The notes beneath the pieces were generated by a model. It searched no databases and was not told where the DNA came from. It saw nothing but the letters and a program-made list of their open reading frames with translations. Below, in pieces: positions 12,610-23,893 of a stretch of 64,000 nucleotides of DNA. Source of the stretch: Punica granatum (taxonomy: Eukaryota > Streptophyta > Magnoliopsida > Myrtales > Lythraceae); contig NC_045127.1 in NCBI RefSeq assembly GCF_007655135.1, positions 27,260,199 through 27,324,198 on the forward strand, in the 5' to 3' direction. A program made the position numbers and the translations under genes. Every line of letters begins with the position of its first letter. The stretch's first letter is position 1.

Positions 12610-12982
12610 GTTCACTGGCCCTCTCTCTCTGTTTCCTCTATTTGTTCTCTTGTTCTGCATCGTTTTCTTCTTCTTCCCCTTTCCCCCGTGAAACCAAACC
12701 AAACGGACAAGGGAAAGGAATAAATAAATAAATACATGAATGATGTGAATGCTGAGACGGTGGAAATGAGGCATGCTGGGGAGACAGGAGGGACAAGTTG
12801 AGCCACGTGGGGTCCATAGCACCACCACCTCTTTTTCTTTTTTCTTTTTTGATGTTTCAGATATGTACGTAACATACATATATATATATATATACACGCG
12901 CACTTATATAACATGTAAGTAAATGAATGCATATATATATATATAAATAAACTATTTGCAATTAAAAATATCAGATCTCATA
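9781..12982 (-). repeat. Complete LTR B, copy 1 (about 3.2 kb)
   Basis: On + coordinates it opens with the LTR 3' terminus TGTCACGACC next to the PBS and closes at the LTR 5' end, where TGTGAG has become TATGAG. Landmarks in element sense: CT/GA tract (12580-12606), TATA minisatellite (10634-10866), conserved block with TTTTTCCAG (10110), and an 18-bp inverted repeat pair (9966-9983 and 9781-9798) bracketing the last 203 bp. It contains no credible gene. Confidence 0.82.
10634..10866 (-). promoter_or_regulatory. TATA minisatellite in LTR B1
   Basis: Tandem 39-bp units. The element strand has TATAAACC and AATAAAAATA cores between CCGCTGGACCCGGCGG-like palindromes. Other units have decayed cores. 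Confidence 0.6.
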
Positions 12983-13824
12983 ATCTCCCCCACTAATAAA
13001 AATTTCGTCCCCGAAATTTGTTTATGCGATACCCGAAAATTTAGAGGATTAAGGGTTATAGCATCTTCAGGTCCCCATATCACCCCTGAAGTGACTTTTC
13101 CAAACACCTTCATAGATCACCAAGCTTCCGCTGAGCCACTATAATACATTTGATTATATGAGCCCAAATCTTGTAGAATATCCAAATCTCCATCTCGAAA
13201 GCAACTCTAAGATTGTCGAGTTCGAATACCGAAAACTCTATCCAAAACCTAATCAATAGAATTCATTCCATGTCGCTGGGATAAATAAACTGAAATAAAC
13301 GCCAAATCTGTCTTGAGTGATCAAAGATTTGTTTGTGTCCCGGCTGATGGTAGAATTGGCTTCTCTAAATCTGATAGCTTTTCCAGTGGAATAATTATCT
13401 ATGCCAAGGTAGGTAGTTGATAGATATAATTTAGAATACCAGAAACCCTGCTGAATTATACGATGATGCCAAAGTAAAATTATTAATCTAAACAATAATA
13501 GAATCCCAAGATCCATGATGAAAACCAAGTAAGATCCCGCTGAATAAGCAGAGCAACAATTCTCTCAATCCCATCAGATCATTATCACGACAACATCAAC
13601 CTTGACTGATTGCAGATATAAAGGAGAAAATAAACTAGTATCACCATTTGGTAGAACCGAAGAACGCAGGATGACAGAGAACATTGAATAATTGATACTC
13701 CAGGAAATATCCCAATGAAATAAATCTAACAAATATGCTCAAAAGTCGCGGGAACTTCTTGAAAGAATACCTCTGAACTTGATCTGTAAAGAATCCTTGT
13801 GAACTCATGTCTGTATAGCTTAGA

Positions 13825-13829
13825 TATAT
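13825..13829. repeat. Target-site duplication TATAT (left)
   Basis: TATAT before the element at 13830 is repeated at 19185-19189. Uninterrupted B internals read TAGATATATCTTGAC at this point, so the empty site is known from the sequence. Confidence 0.9.
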
Positions 13830-14637
13830 TGATGCAAATCGTAGCATGACTTCAAGGGATCCAGCTCAAGTTCCAATTGGACCGATTACGCGAGCACGAG
13901 CAAAGAAGTTTAAAGATGAACTCAACGGCCTGATTCAAGAGGTTTGGGCTCAAGCAAATTCGTGGAGGCCCATTGGACATGAATCACGTGATCCACAAAG
14001 ATCCATCAACATTATTCAAGTTATAGATGATTCCGGACAAGGCTAAATTCAGCAAGTGTTTAAGGAAGCTTCTAGAACAGTTGATGATCAACAGAAGATA
14101 ACATCAGATTTGTTTGAAGTTTAAATCTCATAGAGATATTCTAGGGGTATTTAGATTTTATATCTTTATAGATTATGTCATATCTCTATCGATATTCTTG
14201 GTTTTAATTTCCTTATCTATAGGAGGAGATATGACCATATTAGGATTACTTTATGTCTATATATATTCATCTTAGTCAATTTTTAATGAGAGGAACATTC
14301 AGAAAATTGTGAGAGTATTCTCTTTGGTTCTTGAAGAACTAATCGAACTTATCGAAAGTTTCCGTGGCGTTCATCATCGACTTATCAAACGGCTTTCCAC
14401 CACCGTTTGTGGCGTCTTCATCGACTTATCAAGCGGTTTTCCATTACCGTTTGTGGCGTCTTCCTATATACCGAGGTTCTTGTTTCGCATTAAACAACGG
14501 GTTGAGGTCAGTTATACCAAGGTTCTTGTTTTTGTCGTAAACAACGGGTCGAGGATTCGTCAATCAAATCTGATCGTGGAACGATCTTGGGTTCCTTTAG
14601 TTGTCGGGTCTCGTCATTCTTGGCGGGAATCGCATCA
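13830..14637 (+). repeat. 5' LTR of family 1 (808 bp)
   Basis: TGATGCAAATCG...CGCATCA. Contains a TATATATATTC stretch near 14261 that may be the TATA region. The short ORFs here are the tail of the pol reading frame and chance frames. Confidence 0.94.
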
Positions 14638-14639
14638 TT

Positions 14640-14651
14640 TGGTATCAGAGC
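14640..14651 (+). other. Primer binding site, tRNA-iMet type
   Basis: TGGTATCAGAGC, two bases after the 5' LTR. Confidence 0.93.
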
Positions 14652-14741
14652 ATCAGGCTTCAAATCGGGTTTATCCTATCCTTTTTTGTTTCAATTTGCT
14701 GAGTTTCGCTTCATCGAAATTGTTCTTTGTGGATTATTAGT

Positions 14742-14868
14742 AAAAAAAAAAGGCTGAAAAAAAATATTTCGGCTGAAAAAAAAAATATACTAAGCTGAAA
14801 AAAAAAAGAGCTGAAAAAAAAAATCGGCCAAAAAAAAATACAGAGCTGAAAAAAAAAGATCGAAAGAA
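14742..14868 (+). repeat. A-rich leader repeats GCTGA-poly(A)
   Basis: Six units of GCTGA or CGGCC each followed by 8-10 A, between PBS and gag. 14869-15309 is non-coding leader with nothing else recognised. Confidence 0.7.
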
Positions 14869-15309
14869 AAGAAAGAAGACATCGTTGTCAATTTGATCCA
14901 AATTTTTTACATCAGACCATTCTAAAGTTGTTATTTCTCGTTCTTTGTAATCTGCATTGATTCTGATCCCATAATTTCATATAACATTCTGGTTTAATTA
15001 ATCCTTCATAGTAGTTGCCTTTTCTCTTGCTTCTTTTCTTCCTGAAATTTCCTTTGATCATTAATTTTCCTTGATGAGTTCTTGGTGAATTGTTGCTGGA
15101 AAATTTGGAGTTGTTTGTTTAGTTCCAAAGAAACTGAAAGAGAATTGTCGAGTGGAAAAAGGCAAGAGCGGTGAGAATATTAGAGGGTTAAAAGCCACAT
15201 ATTTTGTTGAGTGAAAACACGAGTGTAGAGTGATTCACATTCTTGAGTGTAAACACGTAAGGGAGCGAATTGTGAGGTCCATTCTTTCTAACTTTATTTT
15301 GCAGCAATC

Positions 15310-16221
15310 ATGTCTCACAATAGTGCTAAGAGTATTCCCGAAGGTGCAACGGAATTGGCTGATTCGAAAATACTTATAGAGGCCATGATGAGTGAGATGA
15401 GGCGTGTGATGCGGTTGGAGTTTGAGCAGGTTCATGAACGGATAGATCTGATAGAGAATAAACGTGTGGAGCAGCCACGAAACGCTCCTAATGCACGTAG
15501 GAGGGAAAGAGTTCAACCGAGGGAAGTGAGGGTTGAAGATGAAGAGATTTATGGGGCTGGTTTTGATGAAGATGATCGAGATTCGGTTGTTAGTAATAGG
15601 AGACATGGAGGGCGGTTTAGAGAAGATAGGAATCGGGAAGATTATAACTTGGGTAGTATTAAGATGAAAATCCCATCGTTCCAAGGAAAGAGTGATCCCG
15701 AAGCATACCTTGAGTGGGAGAAAAAGGTGGAGTTTGTATTTGATTGTTATAGTTATTCCGAGCTGAAGAAAGTCAAATTGGCAGCAATTGAATTCTCGGA
15801 TTATGCAATTGTTTGGTGGGATCAATTGATGATAAATAGGCGAAGAAATAGAGAGTCACCTATAGCTACATGGGAGGAAATGAAAAGGGTGATGAGGAAG
15901 CGATTTGTTCCTAGTTATTACTACCGGGAGCTGTATAATAAGTTACAAAGTCTTAGGCAAGGTAACCGGAGTGTAGAGGAATATTTTAAGGAGGTGGAAG
16001 TGGCCATGATTAGAGCTAACATAGAGGAGGATCGAGAGGCTACTATGGCAAGATTTTTGGCTAAATTGAACCGAGAAATTCAAAATGCCGTGGAATTACA
16101 ACATTATGTGGAGTTGGAGGATATGGTGCACATGGCCATCAAGATTGAGAACCAGTTCAAGAGGAGAGGCAATACACGTGCAAGCCAAAGTCCAAGCACA
16201 TCCACTTGGAAACCGAATTAG
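15310..16221 (+). CDS. Gag protein, ended by an amber codon
   Basis: 303 residues from ATG at 15310 ([12 protein letters not shown]) to TAG at 16219-16221. Residues about 120-270 form the retrotransposon Gag capsid-like domain ([35 protein letters not shown]), preceded by a charged arginine- and glutamate-rich region (about 45-95). The nucleocapsid knuckle lies beyond the stop, in the same frame, at 16342-16383. The left copy (1-3412) has CAG at this codon, so the TAG is a C-to-T nonsense change and gag and pol were one ORF. Whether it is read through is unknown. Role: assembly of the intracellular retrotransposon particle. Confidence 0.9.
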   Translation: MSHNSAKSIPEGATELADSKILIEAMMSEMRRVMRLEFEQVHERIDLIENKRVEQPRNAPNARRRERVQPREVRVEDEEIYGAGFDEDDRDSVVSNRRHGGRFREDRNREDYNLGSIKMKIPSFQGKSDPEAYLEWEKKVEFVFDCYSYSELKKVKLAAIEFSDYAIVWWDQLMINRRRNRESPIATWEEMKRVMRKRFVPSYYYRELYNKLQSLRQGNRSVEEYFKEVEVAMIRANIEEDREATMARFLAKLNREIQNAVELQHYVELEDMVHMAIKIENQFKRRGNTRASQSPSTSTWKPN

Positions 16222-16251
16222 TGGAAGAAAGATGAGAAGCAATCCACGTCG

Positions 16252-16353
16252 ATGTTGAAAACCGAGCAAAAGCGAGAAGCAACCAGCCATGTTCCTCAAG
16301 GTAAAACCGACATTTCTACCTCCAGGAATCGTGACATTAAGTGTTTTAAATGC

Positions 16354-16385
<32 letters not shown>

Positions 16386-18336
16386 AAACAAGCGGGTCAT
16401 GGTGATGCGAGACAATGGTGACATTGTGACCGACACTGAAGATTCCGACACCGATGACATGCCCCCATTGGAGGACGTTCCCGAAGAGGAATATTTAGCT
16501 CCAGATGCATTGACATTGGTGGCAAGGAGAGCATTAAGCTTGCAAACAAAAGGAGTTGAAGAAGTGCAGCGGGAGAACATCTTTCACACTAGGTGCTACA
16601 TCAAAGACAAGGTATGTAGTGTGATTATTGATGGTGGTAGTTGTACTAATGTCGCAAGTGCAACAATGGTGGAAAAATTAAGACTGCCCATGGTGAAGCA
16701 CCCTAGGCCGTACAAGCTGCAATGGTTGAATGATAGTGGTGAGATAAGGGTGAACAAGCAGGTGTTAGTTGCATTTCGAATCGGTAAATACGAAGATGAA
16801 GTGTTGTGTGATGTAGTACCGATGCAAGCAGGACACTTGTTGCTAGGGCGTCCATGGCAATTTGATAGACGAGTGAAGCATGATGGCTTTACGAACAAAT
16901 ACTCCTTTGTACTTAATCAGCGATCAATCACTCTTGTACCATTGACTCCGCAGCAAGTATATGAGGATCAAGTGAGATTGCAAAAAGAGAGTGATCAAAA
17001 GAAAGAGAGTGAACAGAACGAAAAGAGTGAAAATCAGAGAGAGGCCGAGAAAAATGAGAGAGAAAAAGAAAATCAAAATTCGGCCATTGAGAGAAAATCA
17101 GAGAGAAAACAAAAGAATTTTTATGCAAACATGGGAGAAATTAGGCAAGCAATGTTTTTAAATCAGCCGATGATTGTACTTTTGTACAAAGAGGCATTTT
17201 TCAATACTAACGAACTTGATATCTCTCTTCCTAGTTCTGTTGTTTCTCTTTTGCAGGAGTATGAGGATGTCTTTCCCGAGAAAACACCACATGGCTTACC
17301 TCCAATCCGAGGGATTGAACATCAAATTGATTTTGTTCCCGGTGCGACAATTCCAAACCGACCAGCCTATAGGAGCAATCCTGAGGAGACAAAGGAGCTT
17401 CAACGGCAGGTAAAGGAGTTGTTAGAGAAAGGGTACGTGAGGGAGAGCTTGAGCCCATGCGCTGTTCCAGTAATACTTGTACCTAAGAAGGATGGGACGT
17501 GGAGAATGTGCGTTGATTGCCGAGCAATCAACAACATAACGGTAAAGTATCTTCATCCTATTCCTCGCTTAGATGATATGTTAGATGAGTTACATGGTTC
17601 TTGTGTATTTTCTAAAATTGATCTAAAGAGTGGTTATCATCAGATTAGAATGAAAGAAGGAGATGAATGGAAAACTGCCTTTAAAACAAAATACGGTTTG
17701 TACGAATGGTTAGTTATGCCTTTTGGTTTGACTAATGCTCCAAGCACTTTTATGAGACTTATGAATCATGTTTTGCGTGCATTTATAGGTAGATTTGTGG
17801 TTGTCTACTTTGATGATATACTAGTTTACAGCAAAAACTTAGATGATCATAAGGTACATTTGAAATCTGTCTTAGATGTGCTTAGGAAGAAAAAGTTATT
17901 TGCTAATATGAAGAAGTGTACTTTTTGCACCGATAAGCTTGTTTTTTTGGGATTTGTTGTTAGTGCACAAGGTATACAGGTTGATGAGGAGAATGTACGT
18001 GCAATCCAAGAGTGGCCTAGTCCCACAAGTGTAAGTAATGTTCGTAGTTTTCATGGACTTGCTAGTTTCTATCGGCGGTTCGTGAAGGATTTTAGTAGCA
18101 TAGCAGCACCACTTACTGAAGTGATCAAGAAAAACGTTGGATTTAGATGGGGAGAAGAACAAGAGAAGGCGTTTCAGCTAATCAAAGAGAAGCTGACCAA
18201 CGCTCCTTTATTATCTTTACCTAACTTTTCTAAAACTTTTGAGATTGAATGTGATGCTTCAGGTGTTGGTATAGGTGCAGTTCTCATGCAGGTGTTGCTA
18301 CTTTTAATGTTGCTGATTTGCTTCCTTTTGATGTAG
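16252..18336 (+). CDS. Pol: CCHC knuckle, protease, reverse transcriptase, truncated RNase H
   Basis: Same frame as gag (offset 942 nt); the first ATG after the amber is used as start by convention. Residues: CCHC 31-44 ([14 protein letters not shown]); aspartic protease with DGGS at 127-130 and LLGRPW at 197-202; low-complexity E/K/Q-rich linker 240-290; RT about 380-620 with KIDLKSGYHQ and FDDILVYS (D521, D522); RNase H starts at ECDAS (D668) and stops at residue 680. After Q680 (18291) the sequence jumps to the 3' end of pol and reads 14 unrelated hydrophobic residues to the stop. Integrase is absent. The nonamer CAGGTGTTG occurs at 18260-18268 and across the junction at 18289-18297. Confidence 0.92.
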
Positions 18337-18363
18337 GTGATGATTTGAGGACAAATCCTTTTC

Positions 18364-18376
18364 AAGAGGAGGGGAA
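18364..18376 (+). other. Polypurine tract
   Basis: AAGAGGAGGGGAA immediately before the 3' LTR at 18377; second-strand primer. Confidence 0.85.
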
Positions 18377-19184
18377 TGATGCAAATCGTAGCATGACTTC
18401 AAGGGATCCAGCTCAAGTTCCAATTGGACCGATTACGCGAGCACGAGCAAAGAAGTTTAAAGATGAACTCAACGGCCTGATTCAAAAGGTTTGGGCTCAA
18501 GCAAATTCGTGGAGGCCCATTGGACATGAATCACGTGATCCACAAAGATCCATCAACATTATTCAAGTTATAGAAGATTCCGGACAAGGCTAAATTCAGC
18601 AAGTGTTTAAGGAAGCTTCTAGAACAGTTGATGATCAACAGAAGATAACATCAGATTTGTTTGAAGTTTAAATCTCATAGAGATATTCTAGGGGTATTTA
18701 GATTTTATATCTTTATAGATTATGTCATATCTCTATCGATATTCTTGGTTTTAATTTCCTTATCTATAGGAGGAGATATGACCATATTAGGATTACTTTA
18801 TGTCTATATATATTCATCTTAGTCAATTTTTAATGAGAGGAACATTCAGAAAATTGTGAGAGTATTCTCTTTGGTTCTTGAAGAACTAATCGAACTTATC
18901 GAAAGTTTCCGTGGCGTTCATCATCGACTTATCAAACGGCTTTCCACCACCGTTTGTGGCGTCTTCATCGACTTATCAAGCGGTTTTCCATTACCATTTG
19001 TGGCGTCTTCCTATATACCGAGGTTCTTGTTTCGCATTAAACAACGGGTTGAGGTCAGTTATACCAAGGTTCTTGTTTTTGTCGTAAACAACGGGTCGAG
19101 GGTTCGTCAATCAAATCTGATCGTGGAACGATCTTGGGTTCCTTTAGTTGTCGGGTCTCGTCATTCTTGGCGGGAATCGCATCA
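18377..19184 (+). repeat. 3' LTR of family 1 (808 bp)
   Basis: Same length as the 5' LTR, with about four substitutions by eye (for example AAGAGG/AAAAGG and GATGAT/GAAGAT), about 0.5% divergence. Followed by TSD TATAT at 19185-19189. Confidence 0.94.
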
Positions 19185-20704
19185 TATATCTTGACTCTGA
19201 TACTTAACCGAATCCAATACTCATTTGGAGCTTGAGGAATAATTGATCATGACGCTGATTTAATGTGGAACTTGACCAATGGGGAATCTGAGGTGCTTCC
19301 CTCTACTCAAATCTTAATGTATTATAATAATTATGTATAGATTTCGAAAAGTATACTTAAGTCCCAAGCTTATTCTTTAACCAAGCACAAAGAAATTAAT
19401 GAACATCAACCTCTAAAAAATCTTAGCAATATGTTAGTGAAGTATTAAAAGTTTCTCATAAGTAAATAGGGCAATTAAGATTGAAACTAATCGAATAACT
19501 AACATAACAACTAAACGAGGAAGTCACAATCAAAACTCAAGCACATCTGCTTCCAATTCAATTCACCTTTGTTCTGAAGCCCCAATTTAGGTCTTGCCTT
19601 TCACTTCTTCATTTTAATAATCCACTAAATCAATCTATGAACAAGTCCCTCTCTTACTTAGTTCAGAGAAAAAGTAAAATTCCAATAAATTAATCATCTA
19701 CTTTCCGATTATTCTTCGATTTGCTCATTCCATCGAATTCGCAGGAATACACATTCAGACATAAGAAGAAATCAAATCGTTATCACATACACAACACTTC
19801 CATAGCAACTGATTTCAAGCCCAAATTACTACTTAATGTCATTCTTTATATTTTCAACTCCAATAAGTCTTCTAAACAATCAAAATAAAACATATAGCCT
19901 ACGCTTTCTATTTATGGGTCTCATCTATCCTTACTCCGCTTCAGATCGAATCGTTAACCAATTTATAGAGAAGGAACGTGATTTAAGAAAAAGGAGAACC
20001 TGATTAATAGGAACTCAACACATATATCATATAACAATAATTTAGCCAAAGGCAAAATCGAGTCTTCTTTATATATATATATATATATTCCTTATCGTCA
20101 AGAATTCAATCAATCATAGTTTTTCTGCTATTCTTAACCCCCAAATTATCCTTATCCGACTTTCTTCCTACTCTGAGCTCCTAATCAGGCTATCTATCAC
20201 TTTGCTTCTTTCAAGAATAACAACCCTCTCAAACATAAGTCAAGTCAACTTATAATTATACAAGAATATTAGTATACACGGCCAAAAGTCTATATTTTCA
20301 TTGTTCACCAGAGAAAGAAGAAGATTACAAACATGATAGCAATTATTTAATTCAATTGGAGATCCAAACAATATTCCGACAAACTAAATCAAATATACAT
20401 GCTCAAAGAATTGCAAGAACATCTGTAAAACCTGATATGCAAAACCTTTTTTTTTTTAGTGATATTCCCAATCGTCAACTGCTTAATATCAGTTTTCATA
20501 TTGTGCAGCGCAAATGTAAATTTCAACAAGCAGACATAAACCCATACTTATTTACTAACAAATCCGAAGCAATAACAACTCAATCAACCAGCATAGAATT
20601 CAAGAAATACTAGCAAAATCACCACAATTATCCAAAAATTACTCGGGGATCAAGCTTCAACTTAAGTCTACAGGATCTCCTAACCTAGGCTCTGATACCA
20701 AAAT

Positions 20705-23700
20705 TGTCACGACCCGAAATTTCAGCTGAATTTTCCCTATATTTCTTCGACATCCATTATCACGTAACTATTCATATAAAATCTGCTTTCCATAACTCTC
20801 AAAAACATACAACTACTACAAATGCTCTAGCATATATATTTATATAAGTACGATTCTAGCAAAAGTACATTGCTAAACCAACTAGACAAAAATTTCAGGT
20901 CGTGACATTCTCAAGTCCATTCTATACAGAAAGGATATCTATTAAATAACTAAGGGTCCTACCTAGTCCTCCAAGCCGATCCCCGATATCAAAAAGTGGT
21001 TCCACCGTGCCATCGGAAGCTTATCTGGAAAAATGTATGCAGGGTGTGAGCTGCATCTCAGTGAGCACTAAATTCCAAAGCAAAATGAATAATAATAAGA
21101 GATAAATATATTTTAGACAACCAAATATTCCTACAGATAGTAGTAGCATAAGCAAGTCTATCAATTAATTCACCAACACGACATATTAGACAATACGTAC
21201 AAATGATTACTAAGTTCATTCATCAACAATCAATTGCCCTTATAACCATATCAACTATTATTAGAATTAACCATTAACCAACATCATTTTGCACTCATAA
21301 CCTAACTAAATCAAATTAGCAAACAACACGACTTCCATACAATAATTCAGACAATCATATTAATCATCACATTTACAGCAATCCAACCAAACAAACAATA
21401 TACAACACAACCAAATCAATATAGTCATAGGGTTGCATTCCCTCGCAACAGAGTTGCAATGGTACCGTGACCCCGCACTTCTCGCACATATCATTCTCAA
21501 CTCCCAATATCAATATCTCATAAGCGGGGGCTGCCTATTAACCTCTGGCGGTAAGAGTTGACCTCAGTTTGTATTCCGCCGGGTCTTAGCGGTCGATCAA
21601 GCTCCTTTTTCTATTCCGCCGAGTCCAGCGGCCGATCAGGCCCCGGTTTATATTCCGCCGGGTCCAGCGGCCGATCATGCCCCTATTTTTATTCCGCCGG
21701 GCCCAGTGGCCGATCAGGCCCTATTTGTATTCCGCTGGGTCCAGCGGCCGATCTGGCCCATTTTGTAATCCGCCGGGTCCAGCGGTCCCATTGCTATAGT
21801 CAAACAACAATCACAAATACAAATCAACTGTAACCGGCCATCACACATCATAAACTCACACCAAATTCTTATTCTCAAATTATCACAACCTCCGTATACA
21901 CAAATAAAATTCCCATCATATTCCCAATTGAATCACATTTTCATCATATATTTCTTACACGATCCACATACTCAATCACACTGCATATCCCAAGTCAAGG
22001 TGTATCACAAAGGCCATATTGTTCATATCCGTTCAAACAGCATAGCAATACCGATTCCTTAATCTAACTACCACTACATTCATCTTAAATAATTTCTATA
22101 ATCATAACACATGATTTCACAAGGGAATAGAGCATTCACATATCATATATATATATATATATCATTTAACAATGGAATAAAGTACTCACCTAACTCCAAA
22201 ATATAGTCCATCGAATCAAGCCTTTCAAATGTCGGGATTCAGTCACCTCGGTCCCTAATCAAGTGTAAGCATAACAAAGACTAAATTATGCATACATGAT
22301 ACAATACAATATCAAACCACTCCGCACACCCGTTTACTGATTATCTATTTCCTTTTAAAATTAAATTACAAGCCTAAATGTTAGATTATATACTAGCTAA
22401 GCGCATAAACATACATCAGTTCAACTCCCTAGTTCTTTCATTATGATAGCTATAATATAAAGCTTTCATAATTAACAAGTACTTTTTACCTATCCCTTTC
22501 ATAATTAACAGTACAGAACATTTCATTTCATCCATTTCGGAATATGGACGTGCACTTATCAATCAATACATCTGCTTATTTACCTAAGCATTTACAATGG
22601 CTTACACATATCAACCACCTTGCTTACCTTGACTTTATCTTAAACTTATCAATCAATTTAACTTATCCCAATCTTATGTAAGCACATGAGGAAGAACTCA
22701 GCCCAATATTCATTCACAATCTTATATAAAAACAATAATGGGAGTTTAGCCATGTTACTCATAACTCTTAACATGTTAAGACCTTAGGCAAACACACACG
22801 TACTAGTAAGTGCACCCTTCACTTCTCTAATCAAAACAGAATCTTTCTTCACAGTCATTATAATCCATTGCATTCATGACAAGTTCCATCACCACAGTAA
22901 GTGGAAGGTAATTAAAGCCAATTACCCCCAACCATCCACATATATATGTGTGTATATATATATTGAGTAGAGATTCCCCGATCAGCACTATCATACCAGT
23001 ATAAGCTCACCAATTCACAACCTATAAGCACACTCTTAAGGATGCAGATAATCGAATATTATGAAACCGACTTTACATGAAAGCTATAAATGCCTTGGCC
23101 ATAGCTGAAACGAATTCAAACCAGCCAAAAAGCAAATGAAACGAGTGATTAAGAACGCCAAGGCCCCGGAGAGCTAACTTACAGTCGAAACTTCTTAATT
23201 CGTGGGTACCTCAAACTGGAAACCAAACTGAAACGAAGAGGGAAATAGCTCAATCCGCACCTAACTCAATGAATAAGAGTGTCTAGGGTTAGGAGAATCA
23301 ACTTACTAATCAAGAACTCCAAGTTTAGTCATTTTCCCTTTCAAAATTTGCTCAGCTCGATCATCTCCCCCGTGTTGTTTCTCTAGTCTGGTCCGTTCTG
23401 TTCATTGTCCCATGAATAGAGCCCTAGCTTGGCTTGAAGACTCCTCCAACATATCCTTTAATTCTGCCTCTTCTCCCTCGAATTTACACAGAGCGGTCCT
23501 CTCTCTCTCTCTCTCTCTATCGTTCTCTGGCCCTCTCTATCTGTTTCCACTATTTGTTCTCTTGTTCTGCATCGTTTTCTTCTTCTTCCCCTTTCCCCCG
23601 TGAAACCAAACCAAACAGACAAGGGAAAGGAATAAATAAATAAATACATGAATGATGTGAATGCTGAGACGGTGGAAATGAGGCATGCTGGGGAGACAGG

Positions 23701-23893
23701 AGGGAAAGGTTGAGCCACGTGGGGTCCATAGCACCAGCATCTCTTTTTCTTTTTTTTTTGATGCTTCAGATATGTACGTAACATACATATATATATATAT
23801 ATACACGCGCACTTATATAACATGTAAGTAAATGAATGCATATATATATATATATAAATAAACTATTTGCAATTAAAAATATCAGATCTCACA
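20705..23893 (-). repeat. Complete LTR B, copy 2 (about 3.19 kb)
   Basis: Starts at the LTR 3' terminus TGTCACGACC beside the PBS (20689-20700) and ends at the LTR 5' end TGTGAGATCTG (minus strand) at 23893. TATA minisatellite 21558-21789. Colinear with the copy at 9781. CT tract at 23501-23520. ORFs here are low-complexity shadows. Confidence 0.82.
21558..21789 (-). promoter_or_regulatory. TATA minisatellite in LTR B2
   Basis: 39-bp units with cores TATAAACC and AATAAAAATA on the element strand. Confidence 0.6.

Larger units (their letters stand above)
13830..19184 (+). mobile_element. Ty3/gypsy retrotransposon, family 1, integrase-deleted copy
   Basis: 5355 bp, TG...CA ends, two 808-bp LTRs with about four differences, PBS, PPT, and a 5-bp TSD. 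Internal order: leader, gag, CCHC-protease-RT, first residues of RNase H, then a jump to the 3' end of pol (LLPFDVGDDLRTNPFQEEGND read in another frame). Most of RNase H and all integrase are gone. The clean TSD and young LTRs suggest that the deleted form itself was inserted, using integrase from a relative (inference). Confidence 0.95.
12983..20704 (-). repeat. Family B internal region 2, split by a family 1 retrotransposon
   Basis: Flanks 12983-13829 and 19185-20704. Without the 5355-bp insertion and its 5-bp TSD the internal is about 2.36 kb, like the others. PPT at the left end, PBS at 20689-20700, and a 91-codon ORF of unknown meaning at 13253-13528. Otherwise non-coding. Confidence 0.78.

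Noticed and set aside
18280..18300. Deletion in family 1 as an excised intron (ATGCAG before GTG)
   Set aside because: The intact left copy has GAAGG after the equivalent CAG, so there is no GT donor at the breakpoint.
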